From positions 1-6,129 of the forward strand of contig CAYROE010000081.1 of the NCBI GenBank assembly GCA_964425855.1: DNA of 6,129 nucleotides. The letters run 5' to 3'. The stretch comes from S143-63 sp964425855 (lineage in GTDB: Archaea; Thermoproteota; Thermoprotei_A; Sulfolobales; Acidilobaceae). How positions within the stretch are numbered: position 1 is the stretch's first letter; each line of letters starts with the position of its first letter. The notes under the pieces are model-generated. The model did no database searches. It was not told where the DNA came from and saw nothing but the letters and a program-made list of their open reading frames with translations. The translations under genes were made by a program, and so were the position numbers. This document shows positions 1 through 5,517 of the stretch, in pieces.

Positions 1-9
1 CCCGGTATA

Positions 10-228
10 GTGGAGAATCGTTCTCCAACAACAATAATAGCAGTATTGTTCCTGGCTACAGTTCCATGGCCTATTATCTTCCTATACCCAGGAGAGCCGC
101 CCAGGACAAGATCTGATCCGTTAGAAGACGCGGAGGAGTACCTATTATCGCTCCTGGCCTCTCGTCTCGGTATAGAGGGAGAAGATATTGATCCAAGAGA
201 TCTACTCGAATCTATTAGAGAGGACTAG
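10..228 (+). CDS. Small or 5'-truncated single-span membrane protein of unknown function
   Basis: A GTG at position 10 gives 72 residues, but the frame stays open to the left edge (three more codons), so this may be the C-terminal end of a longer protein. It has one hydrophobic segment at residues 8-26, rich in Ile, Leu, Val and Pro, then a short Pro/Arg stretch and an acidic, helical tail (about residues 38-72) ending in RED. The tail has a weak feel of the C-terminal cytoplasmic helices of DUF4129 proteins, which often sit beside MoxR/DUF58 genes, but I cannot confirm that. It ends 18 bases before the MoxR start and on the same strand, so it is probably co-transcribed. No catalytic motif is visible. 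It could equally be an independent small membrane protein. The reading frame is fairly secure; the identity and start are not. Confidence 0.6.
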   Translation: MENRSPTTIIAVLFLATVPWPIIFLYPGEPPRTRSDPLEDAEEYLLSLLASRLGIEGEDIDPRDLLESIRED

Positions 229-246
229 GGATTATCGTAGTGTGGT

Positions 247-1167
247 GTGCTTGAATTGGCTCTAATAGACAGGATAAGAGAAGAAGTATCTAAAGTAATA
301 GTGGGTAAAACAAAGGAGATAGAGACAATAGTAGCTGTACTTCTCGCGGGAGGACATGTCCTGCTCGAGGGAGTCCCTGGAGTAGCCAAGACCCTGATAG
401 CTAAAACGGTATCACAGGTTCTCGGACTCGAATTCAAACGCGTACAATTCGTACCCGACTTATTGCCTAGCGATATAACAGGCACCATGGTTTGGAGGGA
501 GGGTAGATTCGTCTTCGAGAAAGGCCCTGTATTCACTGAGATACTCTTGGTCGACGAGGTGAACAGGGCTCCGCCAAAAACGCAGGCTGCATTGCTACAG
601 GCAATGCAGGAGAGGGAGGTTACAGTATGGGGCACAACCTATAAACTTCCAGAGCTCTTCACGGTTATAGCTACTATGAATCCCGTCGAGTTCGAGGGCG
701 TGTATCCTCTCAGCGAAGCACAGGTCGACAGGTTCATGGTCAAGGTGGAGATAGGATATCCCAGCTTGGACGAGATGATAGAGATTATTGATAAGCTCTA
801 TGACATAGAGAGGTTCGAGGTAAAAAGCGTGACTGGTAGAGAAGAACTCTCAAAGCTGCGGAGCGAGATATGGAATGTCCATGTCGATCGGAACATAAAG
901 GTATACGCCGCGTTGATTGCGATGGAGACTAGGAAGGATCCACGTGTCCTCCTAGGAGCAAGCCCGAGAGGAGTAATAGGCATGGTCCAGCTTGCCAGGG
1001 CAAAGGCATTATTGGAGGGCAGGGACTATATTACTCCTGACGATATAAAGGAGACAGCGTATCCAGTACTACTACACCGTATAGTGTTGAAGCCTGAAGC
1101 CAAACTATCAGGTATCACTGCTAGAGATATAATAGATAGCGTTATAGAGAAAATAGAGCCTCCATAG
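247..1167 (+). CDS. MoxR family AAA+ ATPase
   Basis: This is a cytoplasmic AAA+ ATPase of the MoxR branch (AAA_3 core plus lid domain), about 306 residues, the normal length for the family. Seen in order: N-terminal helix and the VIVGK segment (residues 17-21), Walker A GVPGVAKT (42-49), the FVPDLLPSDITG stretch (68-79), Walker B LLVDEVNR (100-107), the QAALLQAMQE helix, sensor 1 Asn145 in ATMNP, the EAQVDRF arginine-finger segment (157-163), and sensor 2 ASPRG (238-242) in the lid. All key ATPase residues are present. MoxR proteins act as hexameric remodellers that help assemble or activate partner proteins, usually together with a DUF58/vWA protein; here such a gene follows directly. The start is GTG 247 or TTG 256. 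GGTG at 244-247 would sit 8 bases before TTG 256 and overlaps GTG 247, so the shorter 303-residue form is a real alternative. An in-frame stop at 238-240 blocks anything longer. Confidence 0.95.
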   Translation: MLELALIDRIREEVSKVIVGKTKEIETIVAVLLAGGHVLLEGVPGVAKTLIAKTVSQVLGLEFKRVQFVPDLLPSDITGTMVWREGRFVFEKGPVFTEILLVDEVNRAPPKTQAALLQAMQEREVTVWGTTYKLPELFTVIATMNPVEFEGVYPLSEAQVDRFMVKVEIGYPSLDEMIEIIDKLYDIERFEVKSVTGREELSKLRSEIWNVHVDRNIKVYAALIAMETRKDPRVLLGASPRGVIGMVQLARAKALLEGRDYITPDDIKETAYPVLLHRIVLKPEAKLSGITARDIIDSVIEKIEPP

Positions 1168-1201
1168 GGATTATATATTGTTATCCTGGAGGACAAGGAT
1201 A

Positions 1202-2464
1202 TTGAGAATAGAGCCCACATGGAGAGCAGTTTACCTAGCAATCGCATCATTATCATTCCTACTAGCAGGACTCTTCGGAGTAGCCAGATTACTCTCCCTT
1301 GCATCAGCATCCTTCATCATAATAATACTAACGGCCTCATACGGTATAGCCAGCCGTTCTGCTAGACAACTCTACGAAATTGAAGTCCTACGGCGACATA
1401 CTACTAGGACAGGTGAAGGAGCAACGCTCAAAATCATGATCGAAGCCAGGAAAAAGAACCGGGACTGGCTCCCCTATATACTCATCGAGGACAGACCTCC
1501 CAAAAGGCTCAGAGCGAAAGGCACGACAAGAATATTATTAAGACCCATGAGAAGCAAAAACAAAATAATTGCAGAATACCATGCAATCCCTGCCCCCGGA
1601 TACCACCAACTGGATTATCTGGTCTCGTCAACCGGAGATCCCTTTGGACTATTCAAGCACTACAGGGTCCATAGGATAAGGACCAGTATAAGCGTCTATC
1701 CTATGAGTATCGGGGAATTCATGATATCATCATACAGACGAGGACTATCCGAGATAGCCTATAGCCGCTACAAGGGACTCGAGACCGAGTTCTACCAGAT
1801 AAGAGAATATGTTCCAGGTGATGATATCCGGCGGATAGTCTGGACAGCTTCGGCGAGAACAGGAAACCTCATGGTCTGGGAGGGAATGATGGGGGCCAAA
1901 GAAGATATAGCACTCTTCCTGGACTTGGCGCTGGAATCATGGCCTGGTTCTCCAGGAATGGCTCCTGCCGACTGGATCATGAGGACTTCTCTGGAGATCT
2001 CAAGTAGAGTGGCGGGATCAGGAGGAAGCGTTTACTACTATCTATATAGAGGAAACACGTGGGAGTCCTGGGGCCCGCTCAAGGGAAGCGAAGCAGTGGA
2101 TGTGCTCAGACTGAGGCTGAGTGTAACGGGGCCCGGAACAGTCGACAACGACATCAACAAGGTCCAGGCACTTGACCGTTTCTTCATGGAGATGCCGGCT
2201 CATACTAGAAAAATCATCTTATTGAGTCCTGGAACTAGGCTGAAAGCCATAAAACAGGTCTTAGAAAAGTATCCACTTAACCCTGTAAATACGATTATAG
2301 CAGTTTATCTGCCTCTCGGAGACAGTGAACTCGACACCGCTATCCGAAAAGTGACGATTCACTTATTAAACGAAGAACATGATAGTATCCCAGTGGACAA
2401 GGCAAGACTTGTTATAGTAGACAATTTATCAAAAGTACTACGCCTAACAGAGGCGGTCCAGTAG
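1202..2464 (+). CDS. DUF58 (vWA-like) membrane-anchored protein, partner of MoxR
   Basis: The predicted product has 420 residues. Two membrane helices lie near the N terminus (about 9-26 and 31-47), followed by a beta-rich region and then the DUF58 signature: R201-E-Y-V-P-G-D-D with RRIVWTASAR running to about 219. Known DUF58 proteins have this R-E-Y-x-P-G-D motif followed by a vWA-like fold. Here the position of the metal site (normally D-x-S-x-S) reads D241-L-A-L-E, so the two serines are replaced. The family's exact role is unsettled; it is thought to be the membrane or substrate partner of MoxR ATPases. I chose TTG 1202 because GGAGG at 1188-1192 lies 9 bases upstream; the longer in-frame TTG at 1178 (428 residues) has no such site. 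The gene begins 34 bases after the MoxR stop, and its own stop overlaps the next start, so the group looks like one operon. Confidence 0.9.
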   Translation: MRIEPTWRAVYLAIASLSFLLAGLFGVARLLSLASASFIIIILTASYGIASRSARQLYEIEVLRRHTTRTGEGATLKIMIEARKKNRDWLPYILIEDRPPKRLRAKGTTRILLRPMRSKNKIIAEYHAIPAPGYHQLDYLVSSTGDPFGLFKHYRVHRIRTSISVYPMSIGEFMISSYRRGLSEIAYSRYKGLETEFYQIREYVPGDDIRRIVWTASARTGNLMVWEGMMGAKEDIALFLDLALESWPGSPGMAPADWIMRTSLEISSRVAGSGGSVYYYLYRGNTWESWGPLKGSEAVDVLRLRLSVTGPGTVDNDINKVQALDRFFMEMPAHTRKIILLSPGTRLKAIKQVLEKYPLNPVNTIIAVYLPLGDSELDTAIRKVTIHLLNEEHDSIPVDKARLVIVDNLSKVLRLTEAVQ

Positions 2465-3189
2465 TGGTAGAGAAAAAGAACATAACTGATTATAAAATTC
2501 TATCCCTGGCATATTCCACGGTGACTGTACTATTAGTTGCAGCCTTTAACTCATTGGATCTAGTTCTACCATCTATAATTATATTTGTTGGAGCCGTTCT
2601 CATATTTGCTAAGAGGCTTGACGGACATATTCTCGTAATAATGGGATATATAGGGATCGGCTTGTTGACAAATTCAGTTTTACCCATCATAATGGCATTG
2701 TTAGGTCTAACCTCATACATGATTCTGGGATCTCCAGCATTGTTCTCCATGGAAACACTGAGGATATTATTTGTCTCCATAACAGCTTTAGTGTATCTAT
2801 TTGCTTTGAGCCTACTCGCTAATTATTCAACACGCAGCACGGGATATTATGTGATATTATTTATTTGGCTAACAGTAATGGGTTCATTGATAGCAGAAAG
2901 CGTACTTGGTCCCACTACTAGTTCAAGCCTTGTAAAAGTTATTGCGGGGCTCTTAACTAGGAACAGGATTCTTCCACTGGAGCTCTTCACAGCTTATTAT
3001 GTATATTATTCGCTTCAATCAAAGCAAATAATGATGATATCTCTACTTCTTGCGGGAGCAGCATATGCATGGTCTAGGATGCTAGGCTATAGTAGGGAAA
3101 TGAACTTGGCAGTTTTCGTGGTGGTCTATTTAATGCTGGCATATTTGACGGGTAGCATTGATTTAATTGATCTTATTCTCACACGTTAA
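2464..3189 (+). CDS. Multi-pass membrane protein of unknown function in the MoxR-DUF58 operon
   Basis: The GTG start at 2464 shares one base with the TAG stop of the DUF58 gene (TAGTG), which points to coupled translation. The 241-residue product is very hydrophobic, with about seven or eight likely membrane helices: roughly 12-28, 33-49, 56-72, 73-89, 99-119, 128-148, one around 165-183, and 187-205 and 213-235 at the C-terminal end (adjacent ones may merge). It has few charged residues, and no catalytic or transporter motif that I recognise. Its base use is more T-rich than that of the MoxR gene, which hydrophobic codons (TTT, TTA, ATT) partly explain. The context suggests a membrane component served by the MoxR/DUF58 pair; that is inference only. 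It is followed by an A/T-rich gap with T-runs and a new promoter, so it is probably the last gene of the operon. Confidence 0.85.
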   Translation: MVEKKNITDYKILSLAYSTVTVLLVAAFNSLDLVLPSIIIFVGAVLIFAKRLDGHILVIMGYIGIGLLTNSVLPIIMALLGLTSYMILGSPALFSMETLRILFVSITALVYLFALSLLANYSTRSTGYYVILFIWLTVMGSLIAESVLGPTTSSSLVKVIAGLLTRNRILPLELFTAYYVYYSLQSKQIMMISLLLAGAAYAWSRMLGYSREMNLAVFVVVYLMLAYLTGSIDLIDLILTR

Positions 3190-3197
3190 CGAAATAT

Positions 3198-3205
3198 CTT
3201 TATAC
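3198..3205 (+). promoter_or_regulatory. Possible upstream TATA box with BRE-like purines
   Basis: CTTTATAC is preceded by a GAAA purine run at 3191-3194, resembling an archaeal BRE plus TATA pair. It would place a transcript start near 3228, giving a leader of about 65 bases for the downstream gene. It begins only 9 bases after the end of the previous gene. It competes with the two stronger elements closer to the gene. Confidence 0.3.
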
Positions 3206-3215
3206 CTAGTGCAGT

Positions 3216-3243
3216 GTTATTTGTGCTTGATTTTATTCATTCT
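3216..3243 (+). terminator. T-rich tract, possible intrinsic terminator of the MoxR operon
   Basis: This stretch after the last operon gene is rich in T (including TTTT at 3231-3234) and has no hairpin. Archaeal RNA polymerase often terminates at such T-runs. It lies between the end of the membrane protein gene and the tandem TATA elements of the next gene, where termination would be expected. This rests on composition and position only. Confidence 0.35.
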
Positions 3244-3251
3244 TATAAATA
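3242..3251 (+). promoter_or_regulatory. TATA box, first copy of a tandem pair
   Basis: CTTATAAATA matches the crenarchaeal TATA consensus well. Its centre (about 3246) would put transcription start near 3271-3275, giving a leader of about 20 bases that includes the GGGGATGA ribosome-binding site of the exported-protein gene. Because that site exists, this copy is the more likely functional one. The sequence directly upstream is not a strong BRE. Confidence 0.6.
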
Positions 3252-3257
3252 TAGATA

Positions 3258-3267
3258 CTTATAAATA
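3258..3267 (+). promoter_or_regulatory. TATA box, second identical copy
   Basis: The same ten bases, CTTATAAATA, recur exactly 16 bp after the first copy. Its upstream AGATA is a slightly better BRE match. From here transcription would start near 3289, so the message would be nearly leaderless and would lack the visible ribosome-binding site. It may be an alternative start or a binding site for another factor. Confidence 0.45.
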
Positions 3268-3279
3268 ATAACATAAAAA

Positions 3280-3287
3280 GGGGATGA
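3280..3287 (+). promoter_or_regulatory. Ribosome-binding site of the exported-protein gene
   Basis: GGGGATGA matches six of eight bases of the archaeal consensus GGAGGTGA and ends 4 bases before ATG 3292. It supports that start and a leadered transcript from the first TATA box. Confidence 0.6.
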
Positions 3288-3291
3288 CAAC

Positions 3292-3951
3292 ATGAAGACG
3301 TTGTATATTGCAATTATTATCACGGTTATTGTAGTCGGAGCTATAGGCTCAGGATACATGATTGCAAAGAATACACATTCAACTCCCGGAACTCCAGAAG
3401 AGACTACTGGGCACGGACAGGGCCATGACGGAATGGGCCAGGGCGCAGGTCAAGGAGGAATGATGGGAGAAGGTTCATGGATGAACATGAGCACCTGTAA
3501 TAGTCTAGGAAACTTGACAATCGGACAGAGCATAAACTGGCTCTTCGATCACCACAGCCTCTTTAAGTTCAACTACTACGAGTATCCCGAGAACAAGACA
3601 ATTATATGGATCATAACCGCACCAAACAGTACTGCCGCAGACATACTTGCAAATCACATTAAGCAAATGGAGTGTGTAATCGAGAATGGTGGAACACCTA
3701 GACCTAACGATCCAGTCTTCCAGGTAGACGCCAACATAACCAGAGAATACGTAAATACGACCATTATCAGGCTAAACGAGACAACGATAAAAGTAGTAAA
3801 AGTCGCTGCGAACGATTGTGCATACGAAGTTATCAAACTACACGCGGAAATAGTCCAAGGATTCTTCACTGTGGGTAGAGAAGAAGCAATGAAGACACAC
3901 GAGGTACCACCAGAAGTTGAATCAATATGCCAACCATATCTGTCGCCATAA
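3292..3951 (+). CDS. Exported, membrane-anchored, sequon-rich protein with Gly/Met/His linker and duplicated domain
   Basis: The 219-residue product starts at ATG 3292 behind a ribosome-binding site and tandem TATA boxes. Residues 4-25 form an uncleaved-looking hydrophobic anchor. Residues 40-66 are a linker with 11 glycines plus His41, His45, Met48, Met57, Met58, Met64 and Met66, a composition typical of extracellular copper or other soft-metal binding (inference). Residues 79-205 contain two copies of one unit offset by 62 residues: Thr103/165, Ile104/166, Ala110/172, Asn112/174, Ala115/177 and His122/184 coincide. The first copy also has D86-H-H. Seven N-x-S/T sequons (Asn 65, 74, 101, 112, 148, 155, 162) and four Cys (69, 128, 176, 213) fit a glycosylated, possibly disulfide-bonded outer protein. 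From memory, the domain resembles uncharacterised bacterial proteins with a repeated T-S-D-D-P-x-V-A...H pattern. The function is unknown; the reading frame and export are secure. Confidence 0.85.
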   Translation: MKTLYIAIIITVIVVGAIGSGYMIAKNTHSTPGTPEETTGHGQGHDGMGQGAGQGGMMGEGSWMNMSTCNSLGNLTIGQSINWLFDHHSLFKFNYYEYPENKTIIWIITAPNSTAADILANHIKQMECVIENGGTPRPNDPVFQVDANITREYVNTTIIRLNETTIKVVKVAANDCAYEVIKLHAEIVQGFFTVGREEAMKTHEVPPEVESICQPYLSP

Positions 3952-3997
3952 CAGTAAATATAAACAATATAACGGTATGCATAACAAAATACGACAT

Positions 3998-4006
3998 GGG
4001 AGAGTG
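3998..4006 (+). promoter_or_regulatory. Ribosome-binding site deciding the start of the 68-residue protein
   Basis: GGGAGAGTG lies 9 bases before ATG 4016 and resembles GGAGGTG. It favours that ATG over an earlier in-frame ATG at 3917, which lies inside the preceding gene, and over ATG 4052, which has only an A-rich leader. Confidence 0.5.
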
Positions 4007-4015
4007 CAGAGACAA

Positions 4016-4222
4016 ATGGCAACGGAAAAACCACATGTGAAAGAAAGAAAAATGGCTGATATCATAGGAGTATTATTAGTTGCCTTTTCCCTGGTATTGT
4101 TCATTGCAAGCGTTTACATGGCATATAGTGGTAAGATAAGCGCTGGCCTTCTCGCAGCTACAATAGGAGGCGTCTCACTAATCACGGGAGCAGACATGCT
4201 TAAAACAGGAGAGACAATATAG
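4016..4222 (+). CDS. Small two-helix membrane protein, unknown function
   Basis: This predicted 68-residue protein has a charged N terminus (MATEKPHVKERK), then two hydrophobic helices at about residues 14-35 and 40-60, joined by a short YSGK turn, giving a membrane hairpin with a short tail. The second helix is rich in small residues (Gly, Ala, Ser), which suits helix packing. The gene follows the exported sequon-rich protein by 64 bases with no clear promoter between, so the two are probably co-transcribed and may interact in the membrane. A longer frame from ATG 3917 (101 residues) would overlap the previous gene by 35 bases and add a basic, non-membrane stretch that reads like out-of-frame translation, so I reject it. 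I do not recognise the family. Confidence 0.7.
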   Translation: MATEKPHVKERKMADIIGVLLVAFSLVLFIASVYMAYSGKISAGLLAATIGGVSLITGADMLKTGETI

Positions 4223-4232
4223 TAGGTATCCA

Positions 4233-4245
4233 TTTAATTTTTATT
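4233..4245 (+). terminator. T-run, possible terminator
   Basis: An A/T-rich stretch containing TTTTT at 4238-4242 begins 10 bases after the stop of the 68-residue protein, a suitable place for archaeal T-run termination. The same A/T-rich stretch could instead act as a weak TATA region for the glycosyltransferase. There is no hairpin. Confidence 0.3.
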
Positions 4246-4305
4246 GATTCCGGGTCCTTTACCATTTCTAGCAGGAGAAGTAACACGGCAATTATAGGTA
4301 GGTGT

Positions 4306-5388
4306 ATGATGAGTAGCTACTCTAACCCGAAACTAACGATAGTGATACCTACATACAATGAAGCGGAAAACATAAAAATACTAGTAGAGAGGCTAGTCGA
4401 TGTACTCGAAACAAACGGTATCAATGACTTCGAAGTCCTAGTCGTAGACGATAATTCTCCCGACGAGACATGTAGCATAGTAAAACAAATTTCAAGAAAA
4501 GATCAGAGGATCAAATGTATCCTACGAGTCGACGAGAAAGGACTTGCCTCTGCCGTAGTAGAAGGATTCCGTCATGCGAAAGGATCCTATATTGTGGTTA
4601 TGGATGCTGATCTCCAACACCCACCAGAAATAGTTCCAAAACTAGTGAGATTCCTCGAAGAAAAAGGAGCAGATGTAGCAGTAGCATCTCGTTACGTGAA
4701 GGGAGGAGGTGTTGCTGGATGGAGCAGGATAAGACTACTAATGAGCCGTCTAGGAACCATAGGCGTAAAACTTCTAGTCGATGAGACATGTAAGACCACT
4801 GATCCACTTGCAGGCTTCTTCGCGGTTAGGAAAGATAAATTGAATATAGATAAAATTAGGCCTAGAGGATTCAAGATTCTCATAGAGATCCTAGTACGGC
4901 ATCCCAATCTCAGAGTAATAGATGTACCCTACCTGTTCCAACGAAGATATGCTGGACATAGCAAGCTAGGTGCAGATGTAATATTAGACTTCTTAAAGCA
5001 GGCCTGGCGATTCTATTCTAGCTTCAGAGCTAATATATCGGGATTACTAGGAGTAATCATCTACATTATTACTGTACTATATCTTACTGGTATAGGACAA
5101 CCTCTACTTGGATCATTCTATGTAGGGGCCTTCATAGGATTCATAGGATCACTGATTGCCAGCGTTCTTCTATCGTATAGGATTCTTCTTAAGGATAAAT
5201 TGGCTAGGCAAATAGTTGGTGGTGTTATATCTGCTATTCTTTCTCCGATAATCAGCTATGCAATATATGTTTATTTAGGAATACCACTGGTTTCATGTAT
5301 CTTTCTTTCCGTGTTCCTTATTTTTATCTCTAGAAAAATAATTGCATGTGTGAATCCTACATTATTAGAAAATGTGCGTGGACTTTAA
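4306..5388 (+). CDS. Dolichyl-phosphate mannose synthase-like GT2 glycosyltransferase with membrane domain
   Basis: This enzyme of 360 residues likely transfers a sugar, typically mannose from GDP-mannose, to dolichyl phosphate on the cytoplasmic face of the membrane, making the lipid-linked donor for surface glycosylation. The N-terminal GT-A domain shows TIVIPTYNEAENI (residues 11-23), VVDDNSPDE (46-54), the metal-binding D100-A-D102-L-Q104 with HPPE after it, TTDPLAGFFAV, PRGFKILIEIL, and the F-x-R-R...GHSKLG segment, all hallmarks of Dol-P-Man synthases. The C-terminal part has four membrane helices (about 246-263, 271-290, 303-323, 326-342), the architecture of the structurally studied Pyrococcus furiosus enzyme and of similar length. 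GGTAGGTG just upstream acts as ribosome-binding site; ATG 4306 and the adjacent ATG 4309 are both possible, and 4309 is better spaced. The sugar cannot be fixed from sequence alone; glucose is an alternative. Confidence 0.9.
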   Translation: MMSSYSNPKLTIVIPTYNEAENIKILVERLVDVLETNGINDFEVLVVDDNSPDETCSIVKQISRKDQRIKCILRVDEKGLASAVVEGFRHAKGSYIVVMDADLQHPPEIVPKLVRFLEEKGADVAVASRYVKGGGVAGWSRIRLLMSRLGTIGVKLLVDETCKTTDPLAGFFAVRKDKLNIDKIRPRGFKILIEILVRHPNLRVIDVPYLFQRRYAGHSKLGADVILDFLKQAWRFYSSFRANISGLLGVIIYIITVLYLTGIGQPLLGSFYVGAFIGFIGSLIASVLLSYRILLKDKLARQIVGGVISAILSPIISYAIYVYLGIPLVSCIFLSVFLIFISRKIIACVNPTLLENVRGL

Positions 5389-5409
5389 GTAGATGATTAA
5401 TATTTATAA

Positions 5410-5414
5410 TTTTT
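5410..5414 (+). terminator. T-run after the glycosyltransferase gene
   Basis: TTTTT in an A/T-rich context 21 bases after the stop codon could end the glycosyltransferase transcript. A second run, TTTTTT, lies at 5461-5466. Neither has a hairpin, as is usual for archaeal termination. Confidence 0.35.
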
Positions 5415-5450
5415 CGTTTAGATGAATGGTATGTTGGATAGATATATTCA

Positions 5451-5458
5451 TTTAAATA
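5451..5458 (+). promoter_or_regulatory. Possible TATA box of the oxidoreductase gene
   Basis: TTTAAATA would place transcription start near 5480, giving a leader of about 38 bases that keeps the GGTGAT ribosome-binding site. A second candidate, TTAAAATA at 5486-5493 preceded by GAAA, would give an almost leaderless message and so fits less well with the visible binding site. Confidence 0.4.
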
Positions 5459-5506
5459 TGTTTTTTCATGTATTCAAATATGAAATTAAAATACTCAGTG
5501 AAGGCC

Positions 5507-5512
5507 GGTGAT
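5507..5512 (+). promoter_or_regulatory. Ribosome-binding site fixing a TTG start
   Basis: GGTGAT is a perfect match to the core complement of the archaeal 16S rRNA 3' end and lies 5 bases before TTG 5518. The in-frame TAG at 5512-5514 rules out any earlier start. Confidence 0.75.
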
Positions 5513-5517
5513 AGTGT

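Noticed and set aside
225..635. A 136-codon minus-strand open frame over the MoxR gene
   Set aside because: It is the antisense shadow of the Walker A/B coding region; the plus frame carries every MoxR motif.
1178..1201. Longer DUF58 start at TTG 1178
   Set aside because: It has no ribosome-binding site, whereas GGAGG sits 9 bases before TTG 1202; the extra eight residues add nothing recognisable. Not fully excluded.
1817..1826. GTGATGAT resembling a C box within the DUF58 gene
   Set aside because: It encodes the conserved P-G-D-D signature of the protein, and no D box is positioned to form a C/D RNA.
3917..4015. A longer 101-residue version of the small two-helix protein
   Set aside because: It would overlap the preceding gene by 35 bases and add a basic Asn/His-rich stretch typical of out-of-frame translation; the better ribosome-binding site belongs to ATG 4016.
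3654..4034. A 126-codon open frame on the minus strand across the end of the exported-protein gene
   Set aside because: It lies almost entirely antisense to a well-supported gene, has no ribosome-binding site that I can see, and its translation shows no coherent domain.
4306..4312. ATGATGA resembling a C box of a C/D small RNA
   Set aside because: It is the double ATG at the glycosyltransferase start, and I saw no matching D box (CTGA) or C'/D' pair at suitable spacing.
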